The notes below the pieces were generated by a model that saw only the letters and a list, made by a program, of their open reading frames with translations, did not search any database and had not been told where the DNA came from. From Brevibacterium picturae (GTDB taxonomy: Bacteria; Actinomycetota; Actinomycetes; Actinomycetales; Brevibacteriaceae), in contig NZ_LT629739.1 in the NCBI RefSeq assembly GCF_900105045.1, forward strand, positions 3,472,001 to 3,536,000: DNA of 64,000 nucleotides. The letters are read 5' to 3'. The position numbers were made by a program, and so were the translations under genes. Every line of letters starts with the position of its first letter. Position 1 is the stretch's first letter. Positions 35,152 to 44,163 of this stretch are shown here, one piece after another.

Positions 35152-35958
35152 ATGCGTATTGCCAGATTTGTGCACCAGGATGAACCCAAATACGGAGTCG
35201 TCGAGGGCGACGTGCCGCAGATTGAGGACGGCACGTGGGACACGTCCGGTCTCAGCCTCGCCGTTCTCGACCAGGACCCGTTCTTCGCCCCGGCCCAATC
35301 GACGGGGGAGCGGCTGAAGTTCGACGATGTTCGTCTCGTCAGCCCGATCCTGCCGCGGTCGAAGGTCATAGGCGTGGGGCGCAATTTCGCCGACCATGCC
35401 GCCGAACTCGGCAATGAGGTGCCCGTCAGTCCGCTGACCTTCTTCAAGCCCAACACCTCGGTCATCGGCCCAGGTGACCCGATCCGCTTGCCCGCCATCA
35501 GCGAACACGTCTCCTACGAGGCGGAGCTGGCCGTCATCATCGGCCGTGTCGCCAAGGGCGTGAAAGCCGAGAACGCCTACGACCATGTCCTCGGCTACAC
35601 CGGCGGCAACGACGTGACCATGCGCGACATCCAGAAGTCCGACAAGCAGTGGTCACGGGCGAAGGGCTTCGACACGTCCTGCCCGCTGGGGCCCTGGATC
35701 GAAACGGAACTCGACGTCGACGACCTCGGCATCCGCTCCTGGGTCGACGGGGAGCTGAAGCAGGACGGCAATACCGCCGACTTCATCTTCGACATCCCGA
35801 CCCTCATCGAACACCTGTCCGAGACCATCACCCTGCTGCCCGGTGACGTCATCCTCACCGGCACTCCCGCCGGCGTCGGACAGATCGTGTCCGGCAACCG
35901 CGTCGACATCGCCATCGATGGGCTCGGAGTCCTCAGCAACATGGCCATGGACGCCTGA
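35152..35958 (+). CDS. Fumarylacetoacetate hydrolase family protein
   Basis: 268 residues. The N-terminal cap [20 protein letters not shown] precedes the FAH domain, which carries [36 protein letters not shown] with the metal-binding Glu pair, [17 protein letters not shown], and [11 protein letters not shown]. Such enzymes act as oxaloacetate decarboxylases or acylpyruvate or hydroxyhepta-dienedioate isomerases; in actinobacteria the gene upstream of gltX is often of this type. The gap to gltX is about 67 bases with no terminator, so it may be co-transcribed with it. The substrate is not readable. Confidence 0.88.
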   Translation: MRIARFVHQDEPKYGVVEGDVPQIEDGTWDTSGLSLAVLDQDPFFAPAQSTGERLKFDDVRLVSPILPRSKVIGVGRNFADHAAELGNEVPVSPLTFFKPNTSVIGPGDPIRLPAISEHVSYEAELAVIIGRVAKGVKAENAYDHVLGYTGGNDVTMRDIQKSDKQWSRAKGFDTSCPLGPWIETELDVDDLGIRSWVDGELKQDGNTADFIFDIPTLIEHLSETITLLPGDVILTGTPAGVGQIVSGNRVDIAIDGLGVLSNMAMDA

Positions 35959-36025
35959 GACCGACACCACGTCACACAACTCGCAGCACTCAAGACTCGC
36001 AGCACCTCAAGACCTAAGGAACATA

Positions 36026-37492
36026 GTGAGCGTCAAAGTTCGTTTCTGCCCATCACCCACCGGCACTCCGCACGTCGGCATGGTCCGCACCGCCCTGTTC
36101 AACTGGGCGTATGCGAAGCACACCGGCGGAAAGTTCGTCTTCCGCATCGAAGACACCGACGCCGCCCGTGACACCGAGGAGAGCTTCGGCCAGGTCCTCG
36201 AAGCCATGAAGTGGCTCGGCCTCGACTGGGACGAAGGCATCGACGTGGGCGGACCCGACGGACCCTACCGCCAGTCCCAGCGCGGCGACATCTACGCAGG
36301 CGTGATCGACAAACTCAAGGCCGCCGGACACATCTACGAGTCCTACTCGACCAACGACGAGGTCGAGGCCCGACACAAGGCCGCAGGCCGCGACCCTAAG
36401 CTCGGCTACGACGGATTCGACCGTGACCTCACCCCCGAACAGATCGCCGGCTTCAGGGCCGAGGGGCGCGAACCGGTCTGGCGCGTGCGCATGCCCGCCG
36501 AGGACGTCACCTTCACCGACCTGGTGCGCGGAGAGATCACCTTCCGCGCCGGCACCATCCCCGACTACGTCGTCGTCCGCGCCAACGGGCAACCGCTGTA
36601 CACCCTGGTCAACCCCGTCGACGACGCGCTCATGGGCATCACCCATGTGCTGCGCGGTGAGGACCTGCTGTCCTCGACCCCGCGCCAGGTCGTGCTCTAC
36701 GAAGCACTCAAGGACATCGGCGTCGCCGCCGCGACCCCCGAGTTCGGTCACCTGCCCTACGTGATGGGCGCCGGCAACAAGAAGCTGTCCAAGCGCGATC
36801 CGGAATCCAACCTGTTCCTCCACCGCGACAACGGGTTCATCCCCGAGGGCATGATCAACTACCTCGGTCTGCTCGGCTGGTCGATCGCACCCGATCGGGA
36901 CATATTCAGCGTCAAAGAATTCGTCGACGCCTTCGACATCCACGATGTCCTGCCCAACCCCGCCCGATTCGATGTGAAGAAGGCGACGTCGATCAACGCC
37001 GACCACATCCGGCTCCTCGAGGCCGACGACTTCCGTGATCGGCTGGTGCCCTATCTCCAGGCCGCCGAGGTGCTCCCGGAACAGCCGTCACAGGCTCAGC
37101 TGGTGATCCTCGACCAGGCGGCACCGTTGGTGCAGACGAGGATGAACCTCCTCGGCGAAGCACCTGACCTCCTGGCGTTCCTCTTCACTCCCGATGCCGA
37201 GCTGACCATGGCCGAGGACGGACTGAAGACCCTGAAAGACTCCGCCCCCGAGGTGCTGGCGGCCTCGATCGAGGTCCTCGAGGGAGTCGAGGACTGGACG
37301 ACGGACACACTGCACGAACGCCTGCAGTTCACACTGGTCACCGAAATGGAGATCAAACCGCGGCTGGCCTTCGGCCCCCTGCGCGTGGCCGTATCCGGAC
37401 GCAAGGTCTCTCCACCTCTGTTCGAGTCGATGGAGATCCTCGGCAAGGAATCCTCGCTGACCCGCCTGCGGGCCCTGGCCGCCCAGCTGTGA
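36026..37492 (+). CDS. gltX: Glutamate-tRNA ligase
   Basis: 488 residues, the full length of the bacterial enzyme. The class I HIGH-like motif is in [19 protein letters not shown] at the N-terminus and the KMSKS loop is KKLSKRDPE. The anticodon-binding region is all-helical from about 330. It charges tRNA-Glu, and in organisms without GlnRS also misacylates tRNA-Gln; I cannot tell here. The GTG at 36026 has AAGGA five bases upstream and starts at the conserved [12 protein letters not shown]. Its stop overlaps the next gene (GTGA). A tRNA-Gln/tRNA-Glu pair lies about 1.4 kb downstream. Confidence 0.96.
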   Translation: MSVKVRFCPSPTGTPHVGMVRTALFNWAYAKHTGGKFVFRIEDTDAARDTEESFGQVLEAMKWLGLDWDEGIDVGGPDGPYRQSQRGDIYAGVIDKLKAAGHIYESYSTNDEVEARHKAAGRDPKLGYDGFDRDLTPEQIAGFRAEGREPVWRVRMPAEDVTFTDLVRGEITFRAGTIPDYVVVRANGQPLYTLVNPVDDALMGITHVLRGEDLLSSTPRQVVLYEALKDIGVAAATPEFGHLPYVMGAGNKKLSKRDPESNLFLHRDNGFIPEGMINYLGLLGWSIAPDRDIFSVKEFVDAFDIHDVLPNPARFDVKKATSINADHIRLLEADDFRDRLVPYLQAAEVLPEQPSQAQLVILDQAAPLVQTRMNLLGEAPDLLAFLFTPDAELTMAEDGLKTLKDSAPEVLAASIEVLEGVEDWTTDTLHERLQFTLVTEMEIKPRLAFGPLRVAVSGRKVSPPLFESMEILGKESSLTRLRALAAQL

Positions 37493-38784
37493 CTGCAGTC
37501 AACCAGTCGAACTGGACGCGCGGGGGACTGCACTTCAGGGACGTGACCGTCGACGTCCCGCTCGATCACTTCGGTGGGGGAGCAGCGGGAGGGGCAGCCG
37601 CCTCGGCGAGCATCGAGGTCTTCGCCCGCATCACCGCCACCGAGGCGGAGAGCACGAAGCCCTATCTCGTGTTCCTGCAGGGCGGGCCGGGTGCCGAAGC
37701 GCCCCGACCGACCACCCCCGTCGGCCAGTCCACCTGGCTGGCACGAGCACTCGAGGACTTCCAAGTCGTCATGCTCGACCAGCGGGGGACCGGGAAATCG
37801 AGCCCCATCAGCTCCGTGGACGGGAGCATCACCGGCCTTGACTGGGCCGGTGAGGCCCCCGCGGATATGGCTGCCGCGCTGCGCTGCTTCCGTGCCGATT
37901 CGATCGTCGAAGACGCTGAGATTCTGCGCCAGATCCTCGGCATCGACACCTGGTCGCTGCTGGGTCAGTCCTTCGGCGGGTTCACCGCCCTGCGTTACGT
38001 ATCCGCACACTCCGAATCGTTGGACGAAGTCTACTTCACCGGTGGTCTGCCGGCCGTCGGCACCGACCCGGCCACCGTGTACTCCACAACGTGGCAGACC
38101 ATGAAGCGCAAGTCGGAGCAGTTCTACCGCGCATTCCCCGGTGACCGTGACAAGCTCGCCCGCCTCGTCGACATCGCCGAGGTCGAGGGCGGGATCACGC
38201 TCCCCGGCGGGGCGCGCGCCACGACGGAGCGCATCCGTCTCCTCGGGCACTACCTCGGGGCCTCCGACGGTCCCGAGAAACTCCACTATCTGCTGGACCT
38301 GGACCCCGCCTCGGCGGCCTTTCGTCATGACCTTGCAGCCGCATTGCCGTTCTCGGGTCGAAACCCGCTCTACGCAGTGATCCACGAGTCCTGTTGGGCC
38401 GACGGTGCTGTCACCGATTGGGCCGCACGGCGGGCGATGCCGGCCGATGTCGCTGCGGACCCGACTCTGCTGGCCGGTGAGCATGCCGGACCCGAGTCGC
38501 TGACCGAGGACCCGGAGCTCGCACCCTTCGCCGAGGTGGCGCAGCTGGTGGCACAGCACGAATGGCCCCGCCTCTACGATGCCGACGCGCTGCGGGCCTC
38601 AACCGTGCGCGGCGGCGCGGCGGTGTACTTCGAGGACGCCTACGTCCCTCCGGAGTACTCGCTGGCCACGGCGGAACTCCTCGACGGAGTGAAGCCGTGG
38701 GTGACGAACGAGTACGAGCACAACGGATTGCGAGCCGACGGGTATCGGGTGCTCGATCGCCTCATCGCTCTGGCACGAGAGTGA
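37489..38784 (+). CDS. Alpha/beta-hydrolase, proline iminopeptidase type (S33)
   Basis: 431 residues, somewhat longer than standard proline iminopeptidase. The oxyanion motif [14 protein letters not shown] and the nucleophile elbow [18 protein letters not shown] are intact, with [15 protein letters not shown] between them. A helical cap covers about 190-330. The catalytic Asp and His are expected in the C-terminal part ([18 protein letters not shown] and onward), which is consistent. The family releases N-terminal proline from peptides. The GTG start overlaps the gltX stop, so it is the second gene of the unit. No signal peptide. Confidence 0.85.
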   Translation: MTAVNQSNWTRGGLHFRDVTVDVPLDHFGGGAAGGAAASASIEVFARITATEAESTKPYLVFLQGGPGAEAPRPTTPVGQSTWLARALEDFQVVMLDQRGTGKSSPISSVDGSITGLDWAGEAPADMAAALRCFRADSIVEDAEILRQILGIDTWSLLGQSFGGFTALRYVSAHSESLDEVYFTGGLPAVGTDPATVYSTTWQTMKRKSEQFYRAFPGDRDKLARLVDIAEVEGGITLPGGARATTERIRLLGHYLGASDGPEKLHYLLDLDPASAAFRHDLAAALPFSGRNPLYAVIHESCWADGAVTDWAARRAMPADVAADPTLLAGEHAGPESLTEDPELAPFAEVAQLVAQHEWPRLYDADALRASTVRGGAAVYFEDAYVPPEYSLATAELLDGVKPWVTNEYEHNGLRADGYRVLDRLIALARE

Positions 38785-38850
38785 TTTCCTCACCGCGGCA
38801 GTGAAGGGGGCGATGTTAAGAAGGTCACACAGAAAAAGGCCCTGCAGAAT

Positions 38851-38880
38851 TTGTCGTGGAGCAGGGGGTTTGTGTAGAGT
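38851..38880 (+). promoter_or_regulatory. Possible promoter for the tRNA pair
   Basis: TTGTCG (38851-38856), an 18-bp spacer and TAGAGT (38875-38880), about 45 bases before tRNA-Gln. The surrounding AT-rich stretch 38820-38930 holds no gene. The hairpin CCCTGC/GCAGGG (38840-38866) overlaps it and may end the upstream unit. Confidence 0.4.
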
Positions 38881-38930
38881 TATATCTCGTTGCTCAGGGA
38901 AATTCCTTCGGGGGTGAGCCTGAATAACAT

Positions 38931-39002
38931 TGGGGTATGGTGTAATTGGCAGCACGAGTGTTTCTGGTACATTTAGTCTAGGTTCAAGTCCTGGTACCCC
39001 AG
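38931..39002 (+). tRNA. tRNA-Gln (anticodon CTG)
   Basis: A 72-base cloverleaf. Acceptor TGGGGTA pairs with TACCCCA, the discriminator is G, the anticodon stem is AGTGT/ACATT with loop TTCTGGT, and the T-arm contains GGTTCAAGTCC. CCA is not encoded. Read by eye from the fold; no scan was run. The CTG anticodon reads CAG codons, which dominate in the Gln-rich gene nearby. Confidence 0.95.
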
Positions 39003-39004
39003 CG

Positions 39005-39034
39005 AACAGCTCTGGAGTATGACTCTGAGCTGTT
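39005..39034 (+). other. Hairpin in the spacer between tRNA-Gln and tRNA-Glu
   Basis: AACAGCTC (39005-39012) pairs exactly with GAGCTGTT (39027-39034). The interior AGT-ATG-ACT can pair too. It lies fully inside the 37-base spacer, so it may guide RNase processing or act as a weak pause. Confidence 0.45.
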
Positions 39035-39039
39035 TATTG

Positions 39040-39112
39040 GCCCCCGTCGTCTAGTGGCCTAGGACGCTGCCCTCTCAAGGCGGAAACGGCAGTTCGAACC
39101 TGCTCGGGGGTA
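39040..39112 (+). tRNA. tRNA-Glu (anticodon CTC)
   Basis: A 73-base cloverleaf. Acceptor GCCCCCG pairs with CGGGGGT (one G-U), discriminator A. The anticodon stem is CTGCC/GGCGG with loop CTCTCAA, and the T-arm carries GTTCGAACC. CCA is not encoded. Co-transcribed with tRNA-Gln after a hairpin spacer. Confidence 0.95.
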
Positions 39113-39210
39113 CGGTTGAGTCCTGCATCGATTTGTCGGTGCGGGGCTCGCTCTAATTCACAGGGATATTTCTGCGGATGCGTATTCATGACGCGTCTGA
39201 TGCAGCTCGG

Positions 39211-39256
39211 TCTGAGTTTCAGAGCTCGACTTCAAAGCCGATCCCTGAAACTCAGA
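39211..39256. repeat. 12-bp inverted repeat downstream of the tRNA pair
   Basis: TCTGAGTTTCAG (39211-39222) and CTGAAACTCAGA (39245-39256) are exact complements with a 22-base loop. The 213-base region 39113-39325 has no gene; this is its only structure. It stands between convergent units and could be a terminator. Confidence 0.5.
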
Positions 39257-39325
39257 GCGAATACTGACGCGCCGTCACCTGTGCTTCACACAAAGTGTCC
39301 AGCATGAGGAGGCTGCGGCGCAGGG

Positions 39326-40189
39326 TCAGCGTCCGAGGGAATCCGCGATCTTCTTCGTGTTCTCCGCAGTCTTGACGTTGGAGACGAGGAGCTCGAGGGC
39401 CAGGCGGACGAAGATCACCCAGAGAGCGGGGATGATCCAGCCGAAGATGATCGCCAGCAGCAGCGGCCACGGGCTGAAGCTCGGGGCTTGGCCGAAGTAT
39501 GCCGATGCGCTACCGGCGGCAGCGCCCGTGAGAATTCCGCCGATGATGGATCCCAGCCAGGACAGCACGGCCACGACGATGGCGATGATGTAGATGAATC
39601 CTGCCCACCGAACGGCGATGAAGTTGTTGAAGCGGAAGTCGAAGAGTGACTTGAAGAAGCCGCTGTTGCTGCCGGCGCTGTGCTCTGGTGCAGGCTGTTG
39701 GTACGTGCCCACCGGAGGGTGCTGGGAGCCGACGTAGTTGCCCTGGTCGTAGCCAGCGTAGTCAGCGGCCTGATAGTACTGGCCCTGCTGGGCTGGCTGT
39801 CCGTACTGATCCTGAGGGTAGTACTGACCCGTGTGAGCGTACTGGCTCTGCTGGTTGTACAGATCCGACTGATCGTACTGGTTCTGTTGGCCGTACGCGT
39901 CCTGCTGGTTGTAGGGGTCCTGCTGGTTGTACTGCTCGGCTTGACTGTACTGCTCGGACGGGCTGAACTGAGAGCCTTGTCCGTACTGTGCCGAGCCGGC
40001 CGACTGTGTGGCCTCGGTCTGATCGCCGGCAGCTGGATCCTGCGGCTCGGATTCCTGGCCAACCTGGCCGGATTCCGGGCCGGCCTGATCAGAGTCCCGG
40101 CCAACCTGATCGGTTGGCAGGTTCTGATTGTTCTCTGCATCCGAGTTATCTGCATCTGAACCGGAGTACGGGTTCTGTGGTGTCGACAT
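39326..40189 (-). CDS. DUF4282 membrane protein with long Gln/Tyr-rich N-terminal region
   Basis: 287 residues. The first about 165 are low complexity: acidic Asp/Glu/Asn/Gln first, then Tyr-Gln repeats such as YNQQDPYNQQDAYGQQ, with almost no hydrophobic residues. The C-terminal 110 residues form a DUF4282 domain, FFKSLFDFRFNNFIAVRWAG, with two long membrane helices, a Gly/Ala-rich loop and a final helix VRLALELLVSNVKTAENTKKI. The Gln-rich tail should be cytoplasmic. DUF4282 has no known function. The ATG has AAGGAAG close upstream. The Tyr/Gln region resembles prion-like sequences (inference). Confidence 0.85.
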   Translation of the reverse strand: MSTPQNPYSGSDADNSDAENNQNLPTDQVGRDSDQAGPESGQVGQESEPQDPAAGDQTEATQSAGSAQYGQGSQFSPSEQYSQAEQYNQQDPYNQQDAYGQQNQYDQSDLYNQQSQYAHTGQYYPQDQYGQPAQQGQYYQAADYAGYDQGNYVGSQHPPVGTYQQPAPEHSAGSNSGFFKSLFDFRFNNFIAVRWAGFIYIIAIVVAVLSWLGSIIGGILTGAAAGSASAYFGQAPSFSPWPLLLAIIFGWIIPALWVIFVRLALELLVSNVKTAENTKKIADSLGR

Positions 40190-40275
40190 AATCTTCCTTC
40201 GTGCGAGTTGAAGCCGATACTCGCAACTTATCAGGGCAAAATGTCTTTGCGCCCAGAACTTTCAGTGCGGAACTT

Positions 40276-41232
40276 TCAACTCAAGGCGATGGTCCATTCC
40301 ACACTGAGTTCACCCTCCGGGGCGATGACATCGTGGTCCGAACCGGTGGCGAAGGCGTTGGGCGGACAGGTCATCGGTTCGATGGCGATAGCTCGACGCC
40401 GGTGGTCGTGGTCGAGGTCGTCGCCGGTGCAGATCTGCCAGGCCCGGAAGCTCTCATCCATTCCGATGGTGACCGCCTTGTCATCGGCACCTCTCAACCG
40501 CACCCGTGACCATCCATCATCGTCGCGCTGCGGAACTCCGAAGGCATCATCGAGCACGGTCGGGCCGAGGGTGCGCAGAGCACGGAAATCCTTGCAGAGG
40601 AGGCAGGATGCTTCATCAGGTCCGTGATCGGTGGGGATGAACGATCCTGTGTCGAACGGTTTCATAGCCCGGGGGAGGAGTCTGTTGTCGGTCTCGAACC
40701 AGGTTTCGGCGGGGACGAGGAGCTGTGCCCGATCGACGCTTTCGGCCCCGGGGTGGATCCAGGGATGAAAGCCGAAACCGAAGGGAGCCGGCTCCAGCCC
40801 GATGTTTCGTGCCAGGGCCAGGACCCGGAGCTCGCCGCTGTCTGCGGGTTCACCCGCGTCGTCACGCGGGACGAGGGAGTACGTCACCTTGAGAGACAGG
40901 GTAAAAGGATACCCTGGTGGGTCGGTGATGTCGGTGGTCAAGGTCACGGAGGCGTCGCCGCGTTCGCTCACCGCCCAGTGCGTCTCGGCGACGAGTCCAT
41001 GCAGGGAAGTGCTGCGTGAGGTTTCGGTGATGGGCAGCTGGTGGGAGCGGCCGTTGAAGTCGTAGCGTCCATCGGCGATTCGGTTGGGCCACGGTGCCAG
41101 CACGGCCCCGTCGAAGGCGGACATCTGGGCGACGACAGGACGATCACCGACGGCGTAGTGAAGCAGAGCCGCACCGCGTGTGGACACGACCGCGTTGTCG
41201 TCGCCCAGAGTGAGCTCGATGAGATCGGTCAT
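40276..41232 (-). CDS. galM: Aldose 1-epimerase (mutarotase) family protein
   Basis: 318 residues of the galactose mutarotase fold. It has VLAPWPNRIADGRYDFNG and SLHGLVAETHW (catalytic-His region near 72), GFGFHPWIHPG with the second conserved His, and a C-terminal WQICTGDD. Enzymes of this type interconvert alpha and beta hexoses. The start at 41232 has GCAGGAGT just upstream; an extra in-frame ATG at 41247 is less likely. It is divergent from galT across a 180-base control region with TGATCG repeats, so it is probably part of the galactose regulon. It is closer to the actinobacterial aldose-epimerase group than to E. coli GalM. Confidence 0.88.
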   Translation of the reverse strand: MTDLIELTLGDDNAVVSTRGAALLHYAVGDRPVVAQMSAFDGAVLAPWPNRIADGRYDFNGRSHQLPITETSRSTSLHGLVAETHWAVSERGDASVTLTTDITDPPGYPFTLSLKVTYSLVPRDDAGEPADSGELRVLALARNIGLEPAPFGFGFHPWIHPGAESVDRAQLLVPAETWFETDNRLLPRAMKPFDTGSFIPTDHGPDEASCLLCKDFRALRTLGPTVLDDAFGVPQRDDDGWSRVRLRGADDKAVTIGMDESFRAWQICTGDDLDHDHRRRAIAIEPMTCPPNAFATGSDHDVIAPEGELSVEWTIALS

Positions 41233-41320
41233 GCGACTCCTGCGCAATTGGTATGCGAATGTTCTGGTGTCCCAGAATTCTACGACAGAACTGTGTTCGG
41301 CACCGATCTGGTGTTAGCAT

Positions 41321-41338
41321 TATGATCGAAAATGATCA
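41321..41338 (+). promoter_or_regulatory. galT -10 box with overlapping TGATCG repeat operator
   Basis: TATGAT (41321-41326) is a good -10 for galT and overlaps the first of two repeats, TGATCG (41323-41328) and TGATCA (41333-41338), ten bases apart. The same motif in longer array precedes the symporter operon. On the minus strand CATAAT could serve galM. A repressor bound here would block both directions. Confidence 0.6.
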
Positions 41339-41412
41339 GTTCTGGGAGGTCGGATGGGTCGGCGTTGTATTTCTTCATTCTGCCGTCGAACCGTTGAATT
41401 CGCAGGCGTCCG

Positions 41413-42549
41413 TTGAGCACGCGCATCCGCAGGAACACGCTTGCCGACGGCAGAGAGATCCTCCTGTTCCAGGACGCCGATTCGCCGACAGCGCCACTTG
41501 CCGAGGACGACCGCCCCGCAGAGCCGCGTCCCACCGGCGGACAGCTGCGCTTCGATCTGCTCACCGGCGAGTGGGTGGCCGTGGCCACGCATCGCCAGTC
41601 GCGCACGCACCTCCCCGTCGCCGCCGAATGTCCCCTCTGCCCCTCGGCACCGGGGCGACCTACCGAGATTCCTGTCGCCGACTACGACGTCGTGGTCTTC
41701 GAGAATCGCTTCCCTTCGCTGGGACCTGCGCTTGGTGAGGTGATTGCCGATCCGAGGCAGCACTTCGCCGAGGCGGCCTCCGAATCCGCCCTGACCGCAC
41801 CGGCCCATGGGCGCTGTGAGGTCGTCGTCTTCTCCTCCGCGCACAACGGATCCTTCGCCGACCTCGACCCGGGCCGAGCGCGCACCGTTATCGACGCCTG
41901 GGCGAACCGGACGAGCGAGCTCGCCGCACGAGAGGGGATCGAGCAGGTCTTCGTATTCGAGAACCGGGGTGAGGAGATCGGCGTGACGATGAACCACCCA
42001 CACGGCCAGATCTATGCTTATCCGTTCGTGGCTCCACACACCGTGATCACCTCGGCCCGTGCGGTGCAGCATCGACGCGAGACAGGCAGGCCGCTGATGG
42101 GTGACGTCCTCGCTTTCGAGCGCAGCTCCGGGGAGCGGATGGTCCTCGAATCTGCACATTTCTCTGCGTTCGTGCCATTCGCCGCCAGGTGGCCGATCGA
42201 AGTCCACATCGTCCCGCATCGGCAAGTGTTGGGGATCGACGACCTCGACGACGCCGAACGTGATGACCTCGCGCGCATCTACCCCGAGGTGCTGCGAAGG
42301 ATCGACGGCCTCTATTCGACTCCCACTCCATACATCGCAGCGTGGCATCAGGCACCGGTCAACTGTGAGGACCGATCGGCAGAGTGGATGCATCTGGAGA
42401 TCACCAGTCCCAGGCGTGCCGAGAACAAGCTGAAGTTCCTCGCTGGATCCGAAGCGGCCATGGGCGCCTTCGTCGGCGACGTCTCCGCCGAGGAGACCGC
42501 GGCGCGACTGCGCGTGGCGACGCTCGCGCACGTGGACGGTCGCCGATGA
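41413..42549 (+). CDS. galT: Galactose-1-phosphate uridylyltransferase
   Basis: 378 residues. It swaps UMP between UDP-glucose and galactose-1-phosphate in the Leloir pathway. The zinc cysteines are in AECPLCPS and the active-site HPHGQ triad is in MNHPHGQIYAYPF. FENRGEEIGVT and AAWHQAPVN are also typical. The TTG at 41413 is the only early in-frame start after a stop at 41395 and has a poor ribosome site, so the true start is somewhat uncertain. It overlaps galK by four bases (ATGA). Predicted transcription starts near 41333, giving about 80 bases of leader. Confidence 0.93.
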   Translation: MSTRIRRNTLADGREILLFQDADSPTAPLAEDDRPAEPRPTGGQLRFDLLTGEWVAVATHRQSRTHLPVAAECPLCPSAPGRPTEIPVADYDVVVFENRFPSLGPALGEVIADPRQHFAEAASESALTAPAHGRCEVVVFSSAHNGSFADLDPGRARTVIDAWANRTSELAAREGIEQVFVFENRGEEIGVTMNHPHGQIYAYPFVAPHTVITSARAVQHRRETGRPLMGDVLAFERSSGERMVLESAHFSAFVPFAARWPIEVHIVPHRQVLGIDDLDDAERDDLARIYPEVLRRIDGLYSTPTPYIAAWHQAPVNCEDRSAEWMHLEITSPRRAENKLKFLAGSEAAMGAFVGDVSAEETAARLRVATLAHVDGRR

Positions 42550-43826
42550 GTGCGGCCACCACTGAGGCGGGTCCACGCCTGCGCCGCGAGTTCGAAGCGA
42601 TCTTCGGCTATCCGCCGCTCGAGAGCTTCCGTGCTCCCGGACGCGTCAACCTCATCGGCGAACACACTGATTACAACAACGGGTTCGTCTTGCCCATCGC
42701 CATCGACAGAGCTGTTCACGTGGCCATCGGCCGGCGCGCTCAGGGCCGCTCGGGCGCCCGGAACGGTGTTTCGGACGCCCAAAACGGTGTTTCGGACGCC
42801 CAGGGCCGTGGAACCGCGGCACCGGCTCGGCGCGAGGAGAGCATCCGGATCGTTTCCGACCATCGAGACGAGCGGGGCGAGCGGCTCGCAGGGCAGTTCA
42901 CGGCCGAGGAACTGGTACCCGGAGCTCTCCAGGGTTGGCTCAGCCATCCGGCCGGAGTCGTCGATGAGATCGCCAAGACGACGGGCACTGCCGTCGGCGG
43001 CATCGACCTCTACATCGAATCGACAGTGCCTGTCGGGGCCGGACTGTCCTCCTCACATGCGCTCGAGGTCGCGGTCCTCATTGCCCTCGACGAGGTCTAC
43101 GGTCTAGGCCTCGACGAACGGGAGAAGGTGCTGCTCACCCAGCGCGCCGAGAATGACTTCGTCGGCGCTCCAACCGGAATCGTCGATCAGGCGGCCTCCG
43201 TCATGACCGAGGCCGGACACGCACTCTTCCTCGACTGCCGAGACCTCCGAACTCGGCAGATCCCATTCGACCTCGATGCCGAAGGGCTGCGGCTGCTCGT
43301 CATTGATACCCGCGTGTCCCACTCCCACAGTGAGAGCGGGTACGGTGACCGGCGGCGCACCTGTGAGGAGGCTGCCGGGATCCTCGGAGCCGAGAGTCTG
43401 CGCGAACTCGACGAAACCGTCGACCTCGGTCCGCTCACAGGGGAGCAGAGGAAACGGGTGCGGCACGTTCTCAGCGAGAACGCCCGGGTCCGGGCCACGG
43501 TCGAACTCTTGGAGGGACATGGCGGCGAGAGCCGCTGCATCCGCGGAATCGGCGAGCTCCTGCTTGCCTCCCACGACTCCCTCGCGCATGACTACGAGGT
43601 CTCGTGCCCCGAACTCGACACCGCCGTCGCAGCGGCGACGTCAGGGGGAGCGCTCGGGGCGCGGATGATCGGCGGCGGCTTCGGGGGATCCGCGATCGCC
43701 CTCGTCGACTCTACAAGGGTCGACCGAGTCGGCGAGGCCGTCGTGGCTGCGTTCGCCGATCACGGATATCGTGCACCCGATATCTTCGCCGTCAGCGCGG
43801 GGGAGGGCGCCGGCAGGATCGACTGA
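42546..43826 (+). CDS. galK: Galactokinase
   Basis: 426 residues of the GHMP kinase family. It phosphorylates galactose. The signature RVNLIGEHTDYNNGFVLPIAI is at residues 35-55, the ATP motif PVGAGLSSSHALEVAV and the last motif GGGFGGSAIALVD are intact. Between them, after RAQGR, a low-complexity insert (NGVSDAQ twice, then GRGTAAPA) comes from a 21-bp duplication and is absent from standard enzymes. The ATG overlaps the galT stop. It converges with the small membrane-protein and symporter genes across an 11-base gap, without a visible terminator. Confidence 0.95.
   Translation: MSAATTEAGPRLRREFEAIFGYPPLESFRAPGRVNLIGEHTDYNNGFVLPIAIDRAVHVAIGRRAQGRSGARNGVSDAQNGVSDAQGRGTAAPARREESIRIVSDHRDERGERLAGQFTAEELVPGALQGWLSHPAGVVDEIAKTTGTAVGGIDLYIESTVPVGAGLSSSHALEVAVLIALDEVYGLGLDEREKVLLTQRAENDFVGAPTGIVDQAASVMTEAGHALFLDCRDLRTRQIPFDLDAEGLRLLVIDTRVSHSHSESGYGDRRRTCEEAAGILGAESLRELDETVDLGPLTGEQRKRVRHVLSENARVRATVELLEGHGGESRCIRGIGELLLASHDSLAHDYEVSCPELDTAVAAATSGGALGARMIGGGFGGSAIALVDSTRVDRVGEAVVAAFADHGYRAPDIFAVSAGEGAGRID
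42762..42803 (+). repeat. 21-bp in-frame tandem duplication in galK
   Basis: Units 42762-42782 and 42783-42803 differ only in the last base and encode NGVSDAQ twice. Confidence 0.85.
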
Positions 43827-43837
43827 CCGCAAGCACG

Positions 43838-44146
43838 CTAAGCGAGGGTATCGCCGTTGCCGTTGGCTGCGTCGCCGTTCCCGTTGGCGGTCTCGGTCGC
43901 CCCGGCGTCGATGATGCGAAGCGGGCGCAGTCTGGCCCAGACGAGGAAGACGACTGCGGTGACGATGAGGCCGATTCCGGTCCAGAGGTTGGCATCGATT
44001 CCGCCGGTCCGCTCCGCCTCGTCGGGAGTGTAGCCGACGATGCCGGCGATGGCGAGGATGACTCCGAAGATCCCCAGCAGCACGCCGATGAAGTTGCGGA
44101 TGTCGAAGGCACCTGCGGTCTTGGTCAGTTCGTTCGCTTTGCTCAT
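43838..44146 (-). CDS. Small two-helix membrane protein next to the sugar symporter
   Basis: 102 residues: a hydrophilic start MSKANELTKTAGAFD, helix 1 FIGVLLGIFGVILAIAGIVG, a loop with GYTPDEAERTGGID, helix 2 LWTGIGLIVTAVVFLVWARL, and a tail with ANGNGD repeated. The ATG at 44146 has AAGGAGCAAG upstream on its strand and lies 17 bases after the symporter stop, so it is co-transcribed. Such small proteins often accompany solute:sodium symporters as accessory subunits; the function here is unproven. Confidence 0.75.
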   Translation of the reverse strand: MSKANELTKTAGAFDIRNFIGVLLGIFGVILAIAGIVGYTPDEAERTGGIDANLWTGIGLIVTAVVFLVWARLRPLRIIDAGATETANGNGDAANGNGDTLA

Positions 44147-44163
44147 TGTTCTCACTTGCTCCT

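Noticed and set aside
37096..38559. 487-codon open frame antisense to gltX and the iminopeptidase
   Set aside because: It spans two genes on the other strand and is explained by their codon bias.
39113..39325. Possible integration site (att) next to the tRNA pair
   Set aside because: The inverted repeat is there, but no integrase, tRNA-end duplication or foreign composition is nearby.
38931..40189. Functional link between tRNA-Gln(CTG) and the Gln-rich gene beside it
   Set aside because: The gene uses CAG codons that this tRNA reads, but so do most Gln codons in a high-GC genome; proximity is probably chance.
41320..42576. 418-codon open frame antisense to galT
   Set aside because: Composition mirrors galT; no start signals and galT motifs on the other strand are unequivocal.
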